A DNA stretch of 64,000 bases from Chromobacterium sp. ATCC 53434 (GCF_002848345.1 NZ_CP025429.1:5022001-5086000); one strand, 5' to 3'; counted from the first letter of the stretch, positions 16,943 to 25,701 are shown. Translations and numbers: made by a program. Notes: generated from the letters alone by a model not told the origin.

Positions 16943-17398
16943 TTACCTCAGCTTCAGATAGGGCCGGGGATGGCTGTGGAAGGTCAGCCCGGCGTCCGGC
17001 AGGCTGAAAGTGGCGTACAGAAAGCCGATGTAGAAGGCCAGCTCGTCGCTGAGCCGCTGGATCACGTCGAGATTGCTGAGCAGGTCCTTGTACGGAATGC
17101 CGACCCGCTCGGTGTCGTCGCTGACGAAGCCGACGCTGCGCTCGAACACGATGTCTTTCAGCCGGAAGTCGCCGTCTATGGCGACGTCGCGGAAATCATA
17201 TTGCGCCTGCAGCGCCGGCCGGCCGCGCGCCACCTTGCCGGCGACGACGCCGGCCAGCAGGATTTCGTCGCGCGGCAGCCCTTCCAGGCTGGAGAGCCGC
17301 ACTACCTTGTCCAGCGGCACGCGGTAGATCTTGGCGGTGTTGACCAGCCGCACCATGATGGCTTCGGGCGTGATGTCGTCTATCGTCAGCGTGGTCAT
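16943..17398 (-). CDS. Unknown protein, last gene of the VUT/chorismate-enzyme operon
   Basis: I do not recognise this 151-residue protein. It is cytoplasmic (no signal or membrane segment) and contains no Cys. Its N-terminal third is rich in Val, Leu and Ile and begins TLTIDDITPEAIMVRLV. The middle has paired motifs such as YDFRDVAIDGDFRLKDIVFE, and a helix IQRLSDELAFYIGFLYA precedes a His-containing tail (TFHSHPRPYLKLR). Its ATG overlaps the stop of the chorismate-binding enzyme (ATGA), with GGAGGCGCT as ribosome site. Tight coupling suggests it acts on, or with, that enzyme's product. Confidence 0.8.
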   Translation of the reverse strand: MTTLTIDDITPEAIMVRLVNTAKIYRVPLDKVVRLSSLEGLPRDEILLAGVVAGKVARGRPALQAQYDFRDVAIDGDFRLKDIVFERSVGFVSDDTERVGIPYKDLLSNLDVIQRLSDELAFYIGFLYATFSLPDAGLTFHSHPRPYLKLR

Positions 17399-18717
17399 AG
17401 CGCCTCCAGGATCAGTTTGGCCTTGGCATCCAGTTCGTCTTGCTCCTGTTCGGGGCTGGAGTGGCGGGTCACGGTGCTGCCGACGCGGGTGAACGCCGAG
17501 CCGCCGCGCAGCAGCGCGCTGCGGATCACGGTGCCGAGATTGGTTTCGCCGGCGGTGACATAGCCGAAGGCGCCGCCGTACCAATGGCGCTTCTCGTGGC
17601 CGGCCAGCAGCCGGATGGCCGCCGCCGCCGGGGTGCCGACGATGGTGGCCGGCCACAGATGGTCGCAGATGGCGTCGGCCTCGTCGAGGCCGGGCTTCAG
17701 CGTCGCGACGACGTGGGCCGAGGTATGGAACACATTGGGAAACTGTTCGATCTCGCGCTCGGCCAGCAGGCGGATGTCGTCGCCGCAGCCGCGCTTGGCC
17801 GCCATGTCGGCGCGCACGCATTCCTCCAGCTCGAAACGGTCCTTGTCCGACGCCAGCAGCCTGGCGATTTGCCGGCTGTCCTCGTCGGCGTCGCGGCCGC
17901 GGGCCGCCGTGCCGCAGATCGGGCTGGTTTCCAGCCGGCCGTCGCGCAAGCGCAAAAACATCGCCGGGGAGGCGCCGGCCAGCTGGAAGCCGCCGCCGTC
18001 GAAGAACAGCTGGTAAGGCGCGCGGCTGCGGTCCAGCAGTTTCCGGTGCAGGCCCCAGCCGTCGCAGGCGGCCGGGCGGCGGATGGCGAAGCTGGGATTC
18101 AGCGAGCGCAGCGCGCCGGCGTCTATCTGCCGCCGCGCCAGCCGGTACATGTCGGCGTACGGCGCGCCGCCGCCGGCGGCGAAGGCGTCCAGGTCCAGCC
18201 AGCGCTCCAGCCGGAGCGGTTCGTCGCCGGCGTCGCGGGCGTCCGGCGCCATCCAGTAGCCGTGCTCGACCCCGTCCACCCGCAGCCGTTGCGGCAGGTG
18301 GAACACGCCCAGCAGCTCGTCGCCGTCCGCGTCGGTGGCATGGGCCAGCTCATAGGTGAAGAAGCCGTACAGGCCGAAGCGGTCGTCGGCGTCGAACAGC
18401 TTCGGCAGCGCCAGCAGGCGGGCCAGCTTCTCGCGCGGGCCGGCGGCGTCGGACAGGTCGAGCCGCCAGGCGGCGCCATCGTCGGCGCGCAGCGGCAAGC
18501 GCTCCGCCATCGCGGCCGCCATCGCCCGTCCATTGTCGCCGCGCGGCAGCAGGATCAGGCTGTCGGCGCGGAACAGCACGGTCAGCGCCGCCTGGTCGAC
18601 TTGCCGCGACTGCAGGACATATTTGGCGGTATGGTCGTAATTGCAGCTGAGCGCGAAGACCGGCGGCGTGCCGGGGCGCGCCGCATCGTGGCCGGGGTGC
18701 AGGCGTATCGCGTTCAT
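17395..18717 (-). CDS. Divergent chorismate-binding enzyme (TrpE/PabB/isochorismate synthase superfamily)
   Basis: A 440-residue protein whose C-terminal half (about 185-440) is the chorismate-utilising fold: GASPAMFLRL, SPICGTAARGR, DKDRFELEECVRADMA, FPNVFHTSAHVVATL, YGGAFGYVTAGETNLGTVIR and SSPEQEQDEL. Several diagnostic sites differ. The PI(A/K/S)GT position has Cys (C268), the LARND motif is replaced by DMAAKRG, and the GAPK loop reads VGTPAAAAIR. No glutamine amidotransferase gene adjoins it. The product cannot be named; anthranilate-, aminodeoxychorismate- or isochorismate-type chemistry are all possible. It overlaps both neighbours by ATGA. The longer reading frame into the VUT gene is not real. 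Confidence 0.82.
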   Translation of the reverse strand: MNAIRLHPGHDAARPGTPPVFALSCNYDHTAKYVLQSRQVDQAALTVLFRADSLILLPRGDNGRAMAAAMAERLPLRADDGAAWRLDLSDAAGPREKLARLLALPKLFDADDRFGLYGFFTYELAHATDADGDELLGVFHLPQRLRVDGVEHGYWMAPDARDAGDEPLRLERWLDLDAFAAGGGAPYADMYRLARRQIDAGALRSLNPSFAIRRPAACDGWGLHRKLLDRSRAPYQLFFDGGGFQLAGASPAMFLRLRDGRLETSPICGTAARGRDADEDSRQIARLLASDKDRFELEECVRADMAAKRGCGDDIRLLAEREIEQFPNVFHTSAHVVATLKPGLDEADAICDHLWPATIVGTPAAAAIRLLAGHEKRHWYGGAFGYVTAGETNLGTVIRSALLRGGSAFTRVGSTVTRHSSPEQEQDELDAKAKLILEAL

Positions 18718-19457
18718 ACTTGCAGGTAGCGGGAGGAGAACTTGACGGTCTTGCCGGCCGGCGCCTCCTCGCTCCAGGCGCGATAGCGGTACAGCAGCTG
18801 CACGATGTACTGCGAAATCCAGGACAGGATCACCGTCGACGAGAATTTGAACACCAGGCTGAAGGCGAAGATCTTGACGATGGTGGCGAACGGAAACACG
18901 CCGTAGAAGGCGATCATGAAGCAGATGGCGGTGTAAACCACCTCGCCGATCACCGACGAGAAGATGTCGCGGATGAAATAGAAGCGGCTGGACCACAGAT
19001 TCTTCAGATACAGCAGGAAGCGGGTGTTGAACTGGCTGCCTATCAGGCAGCCCAGCGCGAACGAGATCGAGCCGCGGACGATGTGTTCGCTGATCAGCAC
19101 ATAGCTGGTGTTCAGCGCCTGGCAGCGATCGCGCTCGGCCAGGGCCATCGCGGCGCAGTCGCGCTCGGACTGGCTGAGCGCGGTGAACGCCAGCGCGAAC
19201 AGGATTTCGGCCAGGCAGGTGGCGAACAGGATCTGGTTGGAGCGGTTCTTGCCGTAGACTTCGGCGATCGGATTCAGCAGCATCAGGATGATGGGCATCG
19301 TGAAGGTGCCCAGGCTGGCCTCGGTGCCGAATATCTGCACCACCTTGTACGAGGTCAGATTGGAGACGATGGCCGCCGCCAGGATCATGAAGGACAGGAT
19401 GACGATGGGGTCCAGCGTGTCCAGGGTCTTGCGGGCGAGCAGGGACAGGATTTTCAT
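18714..19457 (-). CDS. VUT-family (YhhQ/QueT-like) integral membrane transporter
   Basis: A 247-residue inner-membrane protein with about six to seven hydrophobic segments: DPIVILSFMILAAAIVSNL, LGTFTMPIILMLLNPIAEVYG, ILFATCLAEILFALAF, then three C-terminal spans. The NPIAEVYG motif and length fit the VUT/YhhQ family, whose known members import queuosine precursors. A different small cyclic substrate is possible, given the operon partners. The ATG at 19457 overlaps the regulator stop, and its own stop overlaps the next ATG, so all four genes are coupled. Confidence 0.85.
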   Translation of the reverse strand: MKILSLLARKTLDTLDPIVILSFMILAAAIVSNLTSYKVVQIFGTEASLGTFTMPIILMLLNPIAEVYGKNRSNQILFATCLAEILFALAFTALSQSERDCAAMALAERDRCQALNTSYVLISEHIVRGSISFALGCLIGSQFNTRFLLYLKNLWSSRFYFIRDIFSSVIGEVVYTAICFMIAFYGVFPFATIVKIFAFSLVFKFSSTVILSWISQYIVQLLYRYRAWSEEAPAGKTVKFSSRYLQV

Positions 19458-19987
19458 GTGTTCTTCCTGAAGGTGATGCCGATGATTTTGCCGATGGCGG
19501 CGCCGCCATCGGCGAAGGAGAGATGGTCGCTGTGGCGGTATACCAGTTGGGCGGCGTCGTCGGCCCCGGACTGGATCAGCAGCACGGCGCGGGCCGGAAA
19601 CAGCGCCGGTCGGAACAGCGCCTGGTCCACGGCGACGACATCGGCCGCCGCCGGGTGGTCCAGCCGCACGTATTCGTCCCAGACCGGCTGGCCGGCCGGC
19701 GGCAGCCGGTCCAGTTGCTCGAGCCGGGTCAGCACCGGCGCCATGCGGACGTCGGCGCTGCGTTCCCGGCCGAACGGGTCCAGACCCAGCGCGTGGCTGA
19801 TGGCGTGGGCGTTGCTGAGCGTCAGCTCCCTTTCCTCGAACAGGCCGCGGTGCAGCGTCGATTGCTTGATGCCGGTCAGCCGCGCCAGTTCGCTGATGGT
19901 CAGCTTGCGGTCGCGTATCCTGCGGATGGCGCTCGATTTGAATTCGTTCAGGAAGCTGCTGTGTTGCGGTTCATCATTGGCGTGCAT
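19454..19987 (-). CDS. HTH transcriptional regulator heading the VUT/chorismate operon
   Basis: A 177-residue protein. Residues about 15-70 are a Cro/XRE-like helix-turn-helix (KLTISELARLTGIKQST, NAHAISHALGLDPF). The C-terminal 80 residues (VWDEYVRLDHPAAADV... AVLLIQSGADDAAQLVYR... GGAAIGKIIGITF) look like a beta-rich sensor domain reminiscent of the S24/LexA C-domain, but I see no Ser-Lys dyad, so self-cleavage is unlikely. It probably controls its own operon. Dyad sites occur upstream at 20114-20130 and 20268-20281. Which ligand it senses is unknown. Confidence 0.78.
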   Translation of the reverse strand: MHANDEPQHSSFLNEFKSSAIRRIRDRKLTISELARLTGIKQSTLHRGLFEERELTLSNAHAISHALGLDPFGRERSADVRMAPVLTRLEQLDRLPPAGQPVWDEYVRLDHPAAADVVAVDQALFRPALFPARAVLLIQSGADDAAQLVYRHSDHLSFADGGAAIGKIIGITFRKNT

Positions 19988-20113
19988 CTGCGTTTTCCTT
20001 GCCTGGAGTCTGGAACGGCGAATGGCGGACGAGCGGCGGCATCACAGGCCGCCTTGCCGCGATCGGACGCTGTATGCGCGGGGTACTGGAAACAATGGCG
20101 CGCTCCATGCTAG

Positions 20114-20130
20114 ATTCATGCTTTATGAAT
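20114..20130. promoter_or_regulatory. Dyad ATTCAT-N5-ATGAAT upstream of the HTH operon
   Basis: A perfect 6-bp inverted repeat, 127 bp upstream of the regulator start, inside an AT-rich stretch (20100-20380) that contrasts with the GC-rich genome. A second dyad, GATGAT-CA-ATCATC, is at 20268-20281. Both are candidate operators for the HTH regulator. The remaining 19988-20499 holds the plus-strand promoter noted separately and no gene. Confidence 0.4.
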
Positions 20131-20310
20131 TTGGTAATAAAAAGTACTAATCAATTCAATTTTAGCGGCGACTGATCGCGAGTATATCGAGCAGTCTGGA
20201 GAATCATGCCGCGCCGCATCGGCCATCGCCGGCGCCATTGAAATTCTGCGCCGGTTTGCTATGCCATGATGATCAATCATCGCGCGATGTAAATACCGGA
20301 CACATTATTT

Positions 20311-20338
20311 TTGACGTGAAATTCTATTCCAATAAAAT
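20311..20338 (+). promoter_or_regulatory. Sigma70-like promoter for the YfdR-like gene
   Basis: TTGACG (20311-20316) and TAAAAT (20333-20338) are separated by 16 bp in AT-rich DNA. Transcription would start near 20345 and give a 5' leader of about 155 nt that includes the hairpin at 20461-20488. Confidence 0.5.
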
Positions 20339-20460
20339 ATTCTTATACAAGTTTTTAGCTTAAATAGGATTTGGCCGAAATGGACAAGGTGTCCGCCGGC
20401 CCAGGATCGCCAGATGGTTCCCGGCGGGGACGGTCCGGTCGAGTTTCATGCGGTCATGAC

Positions 20461-20488
20461 GGACGCGCCCGCCAAAGGCGGGGCGTCC
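20461..20488 (+). promoter_or_regulatory. GC-rich hairpin directly upstream of the ribosome site
   Basis: GGACGCGCCCGCC (20461-20473) pairs with GGCGGGGCGTCC (20477-20488), with one bulged base and loop AAA. It ends immediately before AGGAGCGAGGA and the ATG at 20500. With no T-run it is not a terminator; it may influence translation or RNA stability. Confidence 0.4.
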
Positions 20489-20499
20489 AGGAGCGAGGA

Positions 20500-21066
20500 A
20501 TGAGAGACGCATTCATTCAGACAGTATCCGGGCGCTACCTCAATGTGCTGGATCCGCAGCCGGACGATATCGATATCGCCGACATCGCCCATCATCTGGC
20601 GCACATCTGCCGTTTCGGCGGCGCCTGCCGCCAGTTCTACAGCGAGGCGGAACACGCGATACGAATGGCGGAGATTCTGCCGCAGCCACTGCAGCTGGCC
20701 GGTTTGCTGTACGGCGCCGCCAAGGCCTACTCCGGCGCGGTGGTGCGGGCGGACTCGTTCGAATGCTCCCCGCTGCAGCACAGGCTGACGGCGGCGGTGG
20801 AGGAGCGCTTCGGACTGGCCTTGTCGGGCGATGACCGGGCGACGCTGGCGATGGCCGATACCCGGCTGCTGGCGACCGAGCGGCGCGACCTGATGCCGCC
20901 GGACAATATCGAATGGCCGATCCTGGCCGGCGTGCAGCCGTTGCAGGAGCGCATCTGGCCGATGACCATCTCCCAGGTGCTGGCGCGTTTCTGCACCCAG
21001 TACGAGCAATACCTGGGTTGGGCGCCGAGTTCGCATATCCGCCTGCGCAAGGAGGCTTGCCGCTGA
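20500..21066 (+). CDS. YfdR-like HD-superfamily protein with altered HD motif
   Basis: A 188-residue protein resembling E. coli prophage YfdR and related nucleotide phosphohydrolases: FIQTVSGRYLNVLDPQPDD, ADIAHHLAHICRFGGACRQFYSEAEHA and MADTRLLATERRDLMPPD. In YfdR-type enzymes the metal site includes an HD pair near the middle of the protein (HDATEAY). Here that region reads LLYGAAKAYSG, so both metal ligands are missing while the flanking His (SEAEHA) and late Asp (MADTRLLA) remain. It may be catalytically dead, or a binding protein. The ATG at 20500 has a strong GGAGCGAGGA site; the upstream extension to 20371 is not needed. Confidence 0.78.
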   Translation: MRDAFIQTVSGRYLNVLDPQPDDIDIADIAHHLAHICRFGGACRQFYSEAEHAIRMAEILPQPLQLAGLLYGAAKAYSGAVVRADSFECSPLQHRLTAAVEERFGLALSGDDRATLAMADTRLLATERRDLMPPDNIEWPILAGVQPLQERIWPMTISQVLARFCTQYEQYLGWAPSSHIRLRKEACR

Positions 21067-21133
21067 CAGCCTGTTCATACGGCTGTCTTCCGGCTGGCGG
21101 GTAAGGGGGGGCATGAGCCGGCGCCGGGCCATG

Positions 21134-21165
21134 AAAAAGGCGCGCCGGAACGGCGCGCCTTTTTT
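21134..21165. terminator. Bidirectional rho-independent terminator
   Basis: An A-tract, an 8-bp perfect GGCGCGCC stem (21139-21146 with 21152-21159, loop GGAAC) and a T-tract lie between convergent genes. It can stop transcription of both the YfdR-like gene and kup. Confidence 0.85.
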
Positions 21166-21182
21166 CGTCGGGCGAGGAGGGG

Positions 21183-23048
21183 CTACAGCTCGACCTGGGC
21201 GCCCAGCTCCACCACGCGGTTGGCCGGCACCTGGAAGAAGTCGGTGGCGCGCAGCGCGTTCTTGCTCATCCAGACGAAGATCTTTTCGCGCCAGCGCGCC
21301 ATGCCCGGATGGTCGGTGGAGATGATGGTCTCGCGCGACAGGAAGAAGGACGTGTCCATCAGTTCCATGTCGAAGCCATCCTCGCGGCACATCTCCATCA
21401 CCTGCAGCACATTGGGCTCCTCCTTGAAACCGTAGCGCGCCACCACCCGCCAGAACGACGCCGACATCTGCACCACGTCCAGCCTGTCCTCCTCGGCGAC
21501 GTAGGGCACGTCTTCGGTGCGCACCGTCATCAGCACGACGCGCTCGTGCAGCACCTTGTTGTGCTTCAGATTGTGCAATAGCGCGTGCGGCACGCCGTGC
21601 AGCGTGCTGGTCAGGAAGACCGCGGTGCCCTGGACCCGCGCCGGCGGATAGGCTTCCAGATTCTGGATGAAGTCGTCCAGCGGCAGCGCCTGATCGCGCA
21701 GGCGGCGGAACAGGATCTCGCGGCCCTGTTTCCAGGTGCTCATCAGCGTGAAGATGATCATGCCCAGCACCAGCGGCAGCCAGCCGCCGTCGGCCACCTT
21801 GTGGACGTTGGCGGCGAAGAAGGCGCTGTCTATCACGCCGAACAGCACGGTGATGGCCAGCGCCAGCGGCAGCGGCCAGCGCCAGTTGACGCGGGCGACG
21901 ACGAAGAACAGCAGCGTGGTGATCAGCATGGTGCCGGTGACGGCGATGCCGTAGGCGGCGGCCAGGCTGGACGAGCTCTTGAAGGTCAGCACCACCACCA
22001 GCACCGCGACCAGCAGCGCCCAATTGATGAAGGGCATGTAGATCTGGCCGATCTCCTTGTCCGAGGTGTGGCGCACCTCCAGCCGCGGGCAGTAGCCGAG
22101 CAGGATGGCCTGGCGCGTCAGCGAGTAGGCGCCGGAAATCACCGCCTGCGACGCGATGACGGTGGCCAGCGTCGCCAGCACGATCATCGGCAGCAGCGCC
22201 CAGTCCGGCGCCAGCAGGAAGAAGGGGTTCTTGATCGCGGCCGGATTGCTCATCAGCAGCGCGCCCTGGCCGAAGTAATTCAGTCCCAGGCCGGGCAGCA
22301 CCAGGCTGAACCAGGCGCGGCGGATCGGCGTCTTGCCGAAGTGGCCCATGTCGGCGTACAGCGCCTCGGCGCCGGTCAGCGCCAGCACCACCGAGCCCAG
22401 CGTCAGGAAGGCGTGGAAGCCGTTCTGCTGGATGAAGGTGACGGCGTGCCATGGATTCAGCGCCTGCAGCACCGCCGGCTGCTGGACGATCTGGTGCAGG
22501 CCGAGGATGCCGAGGATGGCGAACCAGATCATCATCACCGGACCGAACATCAGGCCGACCCTGGCGGTGCCGTGGCGTTGCAGCAGGAACAGGCCGACCA
22601 GTACGCCGACTGCCATCGGCAACACATAGGCCTCCATGCCGGAGGAGAGGACTTCCATGCCCTCGGCGGCGGACAACACCGACACGGCCGGGGTGATGAT
22701 GGCGTCGCCGTAGAACAGCGCGGCGCCGAACAGGCCCAGCAGCACGATCTTCCAGCGCGCGGCGTGGGTGGTGTAGTGCCGCGCCAGCGCCATCAGCGCC
22801 ATGATGCCGCCTTCGCCGCGGTTGTCGGCGCGCAGCACGAAGGCGACGTACTTGATCGATACCACGAAAATCAGCGACCAGAAAATCAGCGACAGAATAC
22901 CGAAGATATTGTCAGGCGTGGTGGGGAGGTTCTGGCTGACGAAGCACTCGCGCAAGGTGTACAGCGGGCTGGTGCCGATATCGCCGTAGACCACGCCGAG
23001 GGCGGCCAGGGTCAGGCCCGCCATCGCCTGTTTGTTGTGATCCTGCAT
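21183..23048 (-). CDS. kup: Low-affinity potassium uptake protein Kup
   Basis: A 621-residue H+/K+ symporter of the KUP family. It begins with the signature LTLAALGVVYGDIGTSPLYTL and has GGIMALMAL, LFYGDAIITPAVSVLSA and GAEALYADMGHFG within about 12 membrane segments (residues 10-430). A cytoplasmic C-terminal domain follows (about 455-621). The length is typical. It is monocistronic with a shared terminator downstream. The ATG at 23048 is confirmed by the conserved N-terminus. Confidence 0.96.
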   Translation of the reverse strand: MQDHNKQAMAGLTLAALGVVYGDIGTSPLYTLRECFVSQNLPTTPDNIFGILSLIFWSLIFVVSIKYVAFVLRADNRGEGGIMALMALARHYTTHAARWKIVLLGLFGAALFYGDAIITPAVSVLSAAEGMEVLSSGMEAYVLPMAVGVLVGLFLLQRHGTARVGLMFGPVMMIWFAILGILGLHQIVQQPAVLQALNPWHAVTFIQQNGFHAFLTLGSVVLALTGAEALYADMGHFGKTPIRRAWFSLVLPGLGLNYFGQGALLMSNPAAIKNPFFLLAPDWALLPMIVLATLATVIASQAVISGAYSLTRQAILLGYCPRLEVRHTSDKEIGQIYMPFINWALLVAVLVVVLTFKSSSSLAAAYGIAVTGTMLITTLLFFVVARVNWRWPLPLALAITVLFGVIDSAFFAANVHKVADGGWLPLVLGMIIFTLMSTWKQGREILFRRLRDQALPLDDFIQNLEAYPPARVQGTAVFLTSTLHGVPHALLHNLKHNKVLHERVVLMTVRTEDVPYVAEEDRLDVVQMSASFWRVVARYGFKEEPNVLQVMEMCREDGFDMELMDTSFFLSRETIISTDHPGMARWREKIFVWMSKNALRATDFFQVPANRVVELGAQVEL

Positions 23049-23239
23049 AAGTTTCCATTACGGTTGTGCGCCGCCGCGGCATGCGTGGCAGCGGGGGATC
23101 CGGAAGCCTCGATGGCTGCCGCCGTATCATCATTGTCGATGACGGCGGGCAAATAAAAAAGCCATAAAGTCCCCGGCAGGGCGCAGGTTACTCCAGAGTA
23201 CCCGGCCCGCCAAGCACAGGCCGACGCGCTGTTGTCATG

Positions 23240-23298
23240 GTTGTTGTACTGCAACAACTGGGCTGTGCTTGGCCGCCGACGGCTGTCGACGCTACAAT
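23240..23298 (+). promoter_or_regulatory. proS promoter region with inverted repeat
   Basis: TTGGCC (23269-23274) and TACAAT (23293-23298) are 18 bp apart, 34 bp before the proS start. Just upstream, GTTGTTG (23240-23246) and CAACAAC (23252-23258) form a perfect 7-bp dyad that could be an operator. Nothing else is recognisable in 23049-23331, which must also hold the kup promoter. Confidence 0.5.
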
Positions 23299-23331
23299 CG
23301 AAGCCGTTTAGCCGAATTCCAAGGACGCATC

Positions 23332-25038
23332 ATGCGCGCATCGCAGTTTTTCATTTCCACCCAGAAAGAAGCCCCCGCCGACGCGGACATTGTCAGCCAG
23401 AAGCTGATGCTGCGCGCCGGCTTCATCCGCAAGCAGGCCGCCGGCATCTATTCCTGGATGCCGATGGGCCTGCGCGTGGTGCGCAAGGTGGAAACCATCA
23501 TCCGCGAGGAAATGAACCGCGCCGGCGGCATCGAAGTGAGCCTGCCGGTGGTGCAGCCGGCCGAGCTGTGGCAGGAAACCGGCCGCTGGGACAAGATGGG
23601 CGCCGAGCTGTTGCGCTTCAAGGACAGACACGAGCGCGACTTCGCGCTGCAGCCGACCGCCGAGGAGGTGATCACCGACATCGCCCGCCGCGAGCTGCGC
23701 AGCTACCGCGCGCTGCCGAAGAACTTCTATCAGATCCAGACCAAGTTCCGCGACGAGCGCCGTCCGCGTTTCGGCGTGATGCGCGGTCGCGAGTTCACGA
23801 TGAAGGACGCCTACTCCTTCGACCGCAGCGCCGAAGACGCCGGCAAGAGCTACGACAATATGTACGCCGCCTACCGCCGCATCTTCGACCGCCTGGGCCT
23901 GAGCTACCGCGCGGTGGCGGCCGACACCGGCGCCATCGGCGGCGACCGTTCGCACGAATTCCAGGTGATCGCCGACACCGGCGAGGACGCCATCGTCTAC
24001 TGTCCGGATTCGGAATACGCCGCCAATATCGAACTGGCCGAGGCCGTGGCGCCGGCCGGCGAGCGCGCCGCCGCCGCGGCCGCCTTGAGCAAGGTCCACA
24101 CGCCCAAGGTCAAGACCATCGCCGAGCTGGTCGACTTCCTGAAGGTCGACGTCAAGGCGACCGTCAAGGCGGTGGTGGTCGAAGGCGAAGAGGACGAGGC
24201 CGTGCTGATGCTGGTGCGCGGCGACCATGAGCTGAACGAGGTGAAGGCGCAGAAGATCGCCGGCATCAAGAATCCGCTGAGCTTCGCCAGCCCGGCCGCC
24301 ATCCGCGCCGCCTTCGGCGCCAATCCCGGTTCGCTGGGCCCGGTGGGCTTCAAGGGCCGCGTGATCGCCGATCGCACCGTCGCCAAGATGGCCGACTTCG
24401 TCATCGGCGCCAACGACGACGATCAGCACTACACCGGCGCCAACTTCGGCCGCGATTGCGCCGAGCCGGAGGTATTCGACATCCGCAACGTGGTCGAGGG
24501 CGACGCGTCGCCGGACGGCAAGGGCGCGCTGGCGATCCAGCGCGGCATCGAGGTCGGCCACGTGTTCTATCTCGGCACCAAGTACTCGGTGGCGATGAAC
24601 GCCACCTTCCTCGACGAAGACGGCAAGCCGAAGCCGTTCGAGATGGGCTGCTACGGCATCGGCGTCACCCGCATCCTCGGCGCCGCCATCGAGCAGAACT
24701 ACGACGACAAGGGCATGATCTGGCCCGCCGCCATCGCGCCGTTCGCGGTGGTGGTGTGCCCGGTGGGCTACGACCGCTCCGAGGCGGTGAAGGACGCCGC
24801 CGACAAGCTGCACGCCGATCTGCTGGCCAGCGGCGTCGACGTGCTGCTCGACGACCGCGGCGAGCGTCCGGGCGCGATGTTCGCCGACTGGGAGCTGATC
24901 GGCGCGCCGCACCGCGTCACCATCGGCGACCGCGGCCTGAAGGAAGGCAAGGTCGAGTACCAGCACCGCCGCGACAGCGAAGCCACCGCCGTCGCCGCCG
25001 ATGCTATTCTGGAGCATGTCCTCTCCAAGCTGGCCTGA
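23332..25038 (+). CDS. proS: Prolyl-tRNA synthetase (bacterial type with editing insertion)
   Basis: Charges tRNA-Pro. The 568-residue class II synthetase has motif 1 near [19 protein letters not shown], motif 2 [17 protein letters not shown] and motif 3 [17 protein letters not shown]. The INS editing domain lies between motifs 2 and 3 (about residues 225-405), and the anticodon-binding domain is C-terminal ([16 protein letters not shown]). The ATG at 23332 follows AAGGACGCATC; the frame extends upstream but without homology. The stop overlaps the next gene (TGATG). Confidence 0.97.
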   Translation: MRASQFFISTQKEAPADADIVSQKLMLRAGFIRKQAAGIYSWMPMGLRVVRKVETIIREEMNRAGGIEVSLPVVQPAELWQETGRWDKMGAELLRFKDRHERDFALQPTAEEVITDIARRELRSYRALPKNFYQIQTKFRDERRPRFGVMRGREFTMKDAYSFDRSAEDAGKSYDNMYAAYRRIFDRLGLSYRAVAADTGAIGGDRSHEFQVIADTGEDAIVYCPDSEYAANIELAEAVAPAGERAAAAAALSKVHTPKVKTIAELVDFLKVDVKATVKAVVVEGEEDEAVLMLVRGDHELNEVKAQKIAGIKNPLSFASPAAIRAAFGANPGSLGPVGFKGRVIADRTVAKMADFVIGANDDDQHYTGANFGRDCAEPEVFDIRNVVEGDASPDGKGALAIQRGIEVGHVFYLGTKYSVAMNATFLDEDGKPKPFEMGCYGIGVTRILGAAIEQNYDDKGMIWPAAIAPFAVVVCPVGYDRSEAVKDAADKLHADLLASGVDVLLDDRGERPGAMFADWELIGAPHRVTIGDRGLKEGKVEYQHRRDSEATAVAADAILEHVLSKLA

Positions 25039-25676
25039 TGAAGACTAGCCTCCTCCTCCCGCTGTCGTTGTGCTGGGTGCTGGCGCCTGCGCCGGCATGG
25101 GCCGGCGCGCAGAAGGAGGAGGCGCTGTCGGCCAATGTCGCCACGGCGATGAGCCGTTCGATCTCCGACGTCAACGCGCCCAGGCTGGTGTTCGACGACG
25201 CGCGCGTCGGCCAGGCCTGGCTCGCCGAGATGTCGTCGCGGCTGCAGAAGCGCATTCCCGACCCGTGGGTGCGCGAGCGCCTGCTGACCGCGATCCAGTA
25301 CGAAGCCGTCCGCGCCGGGCTCGATCCGCAGCTGGTGCTGGGCCTGATCCAGGTGGAGAGCGGCTTCAACAAATACGCCGTCTCCGGCGCCGGCGCGCGC
25401 GGCCTGATGCAGGTGATGCCGTTCTGGCCGCGCCATATCGGCACGGCGCAACACAATCTGTTCGATCTTTCCACCAATCTGCGCTACGGCTGCACCATCT
25501 TGCGCTACTACCTCGATATCGAGCGCGGCAATCTGTTCCGCGCGCTGGGCCGCTACAACGGCAGCCTGGGGCGCTCCGAATATCCCGATCTGGTCATGGG
25601 CGCCTGGCATCGCCGCTGGGCATGGACCCCGCCAGCGCTGAGAGTGGCCGGCGACGCGCCGTTGCGCGCGCGCTGA
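25038..25676 (+). CDS. Lytic transglycosylase (SLT domain), secreted
   Basis: A 212-residue murein-cleaving enzyme. It has a signal peptide (residues 1-22, LLLPLSLCWVLAPAPAWA) followed by the goose-lysozyme-like SLT domain. The catalytic Glu lies in VLGLIQVESGFNKYAVS and the glycine-rich GARGLMQVMPFWP follows, with ALGRYNGSLGRSEYP near the end. It would act in the periplasm. Its ATG overlaps the proS stop, an association seen in several betaproteobacteria. It is shorter than MltC; subfamily uncertain. Confidence 0.9.
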   Translation: MKTSLLLPLSLCWVLAPAPAWAGAQKEEALSANVATAMSRSISDVNAPRLVFDDARVGQAWLAEMSSRLQKRIPDPWVRERLLTAIQYEAVRAGLDPQLVLGLIQVESGFNKYAVSGAGARGLMQVMPFWPRHIGTAQHNLFDLSTNLRYGCTILRYYLDIERGNLFRALGRYNGSLGRSEYPDLVMGAWHRRWAWTPPALRVAGDAPLRAR

Positions 25677-25701
25677 GCCGGTCCCGTCCGACGGCGCCCC
25701 G

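Noticed and set aside
17395..19509. 704-residue frame that would fuse the chorismate enzyme to an upstream segment
   Set aside because: The upstream part is an out-of-frame reading of the VUT transporter gene. The real enzyme start at 18717 overlaps the VUT stop as ATGA.
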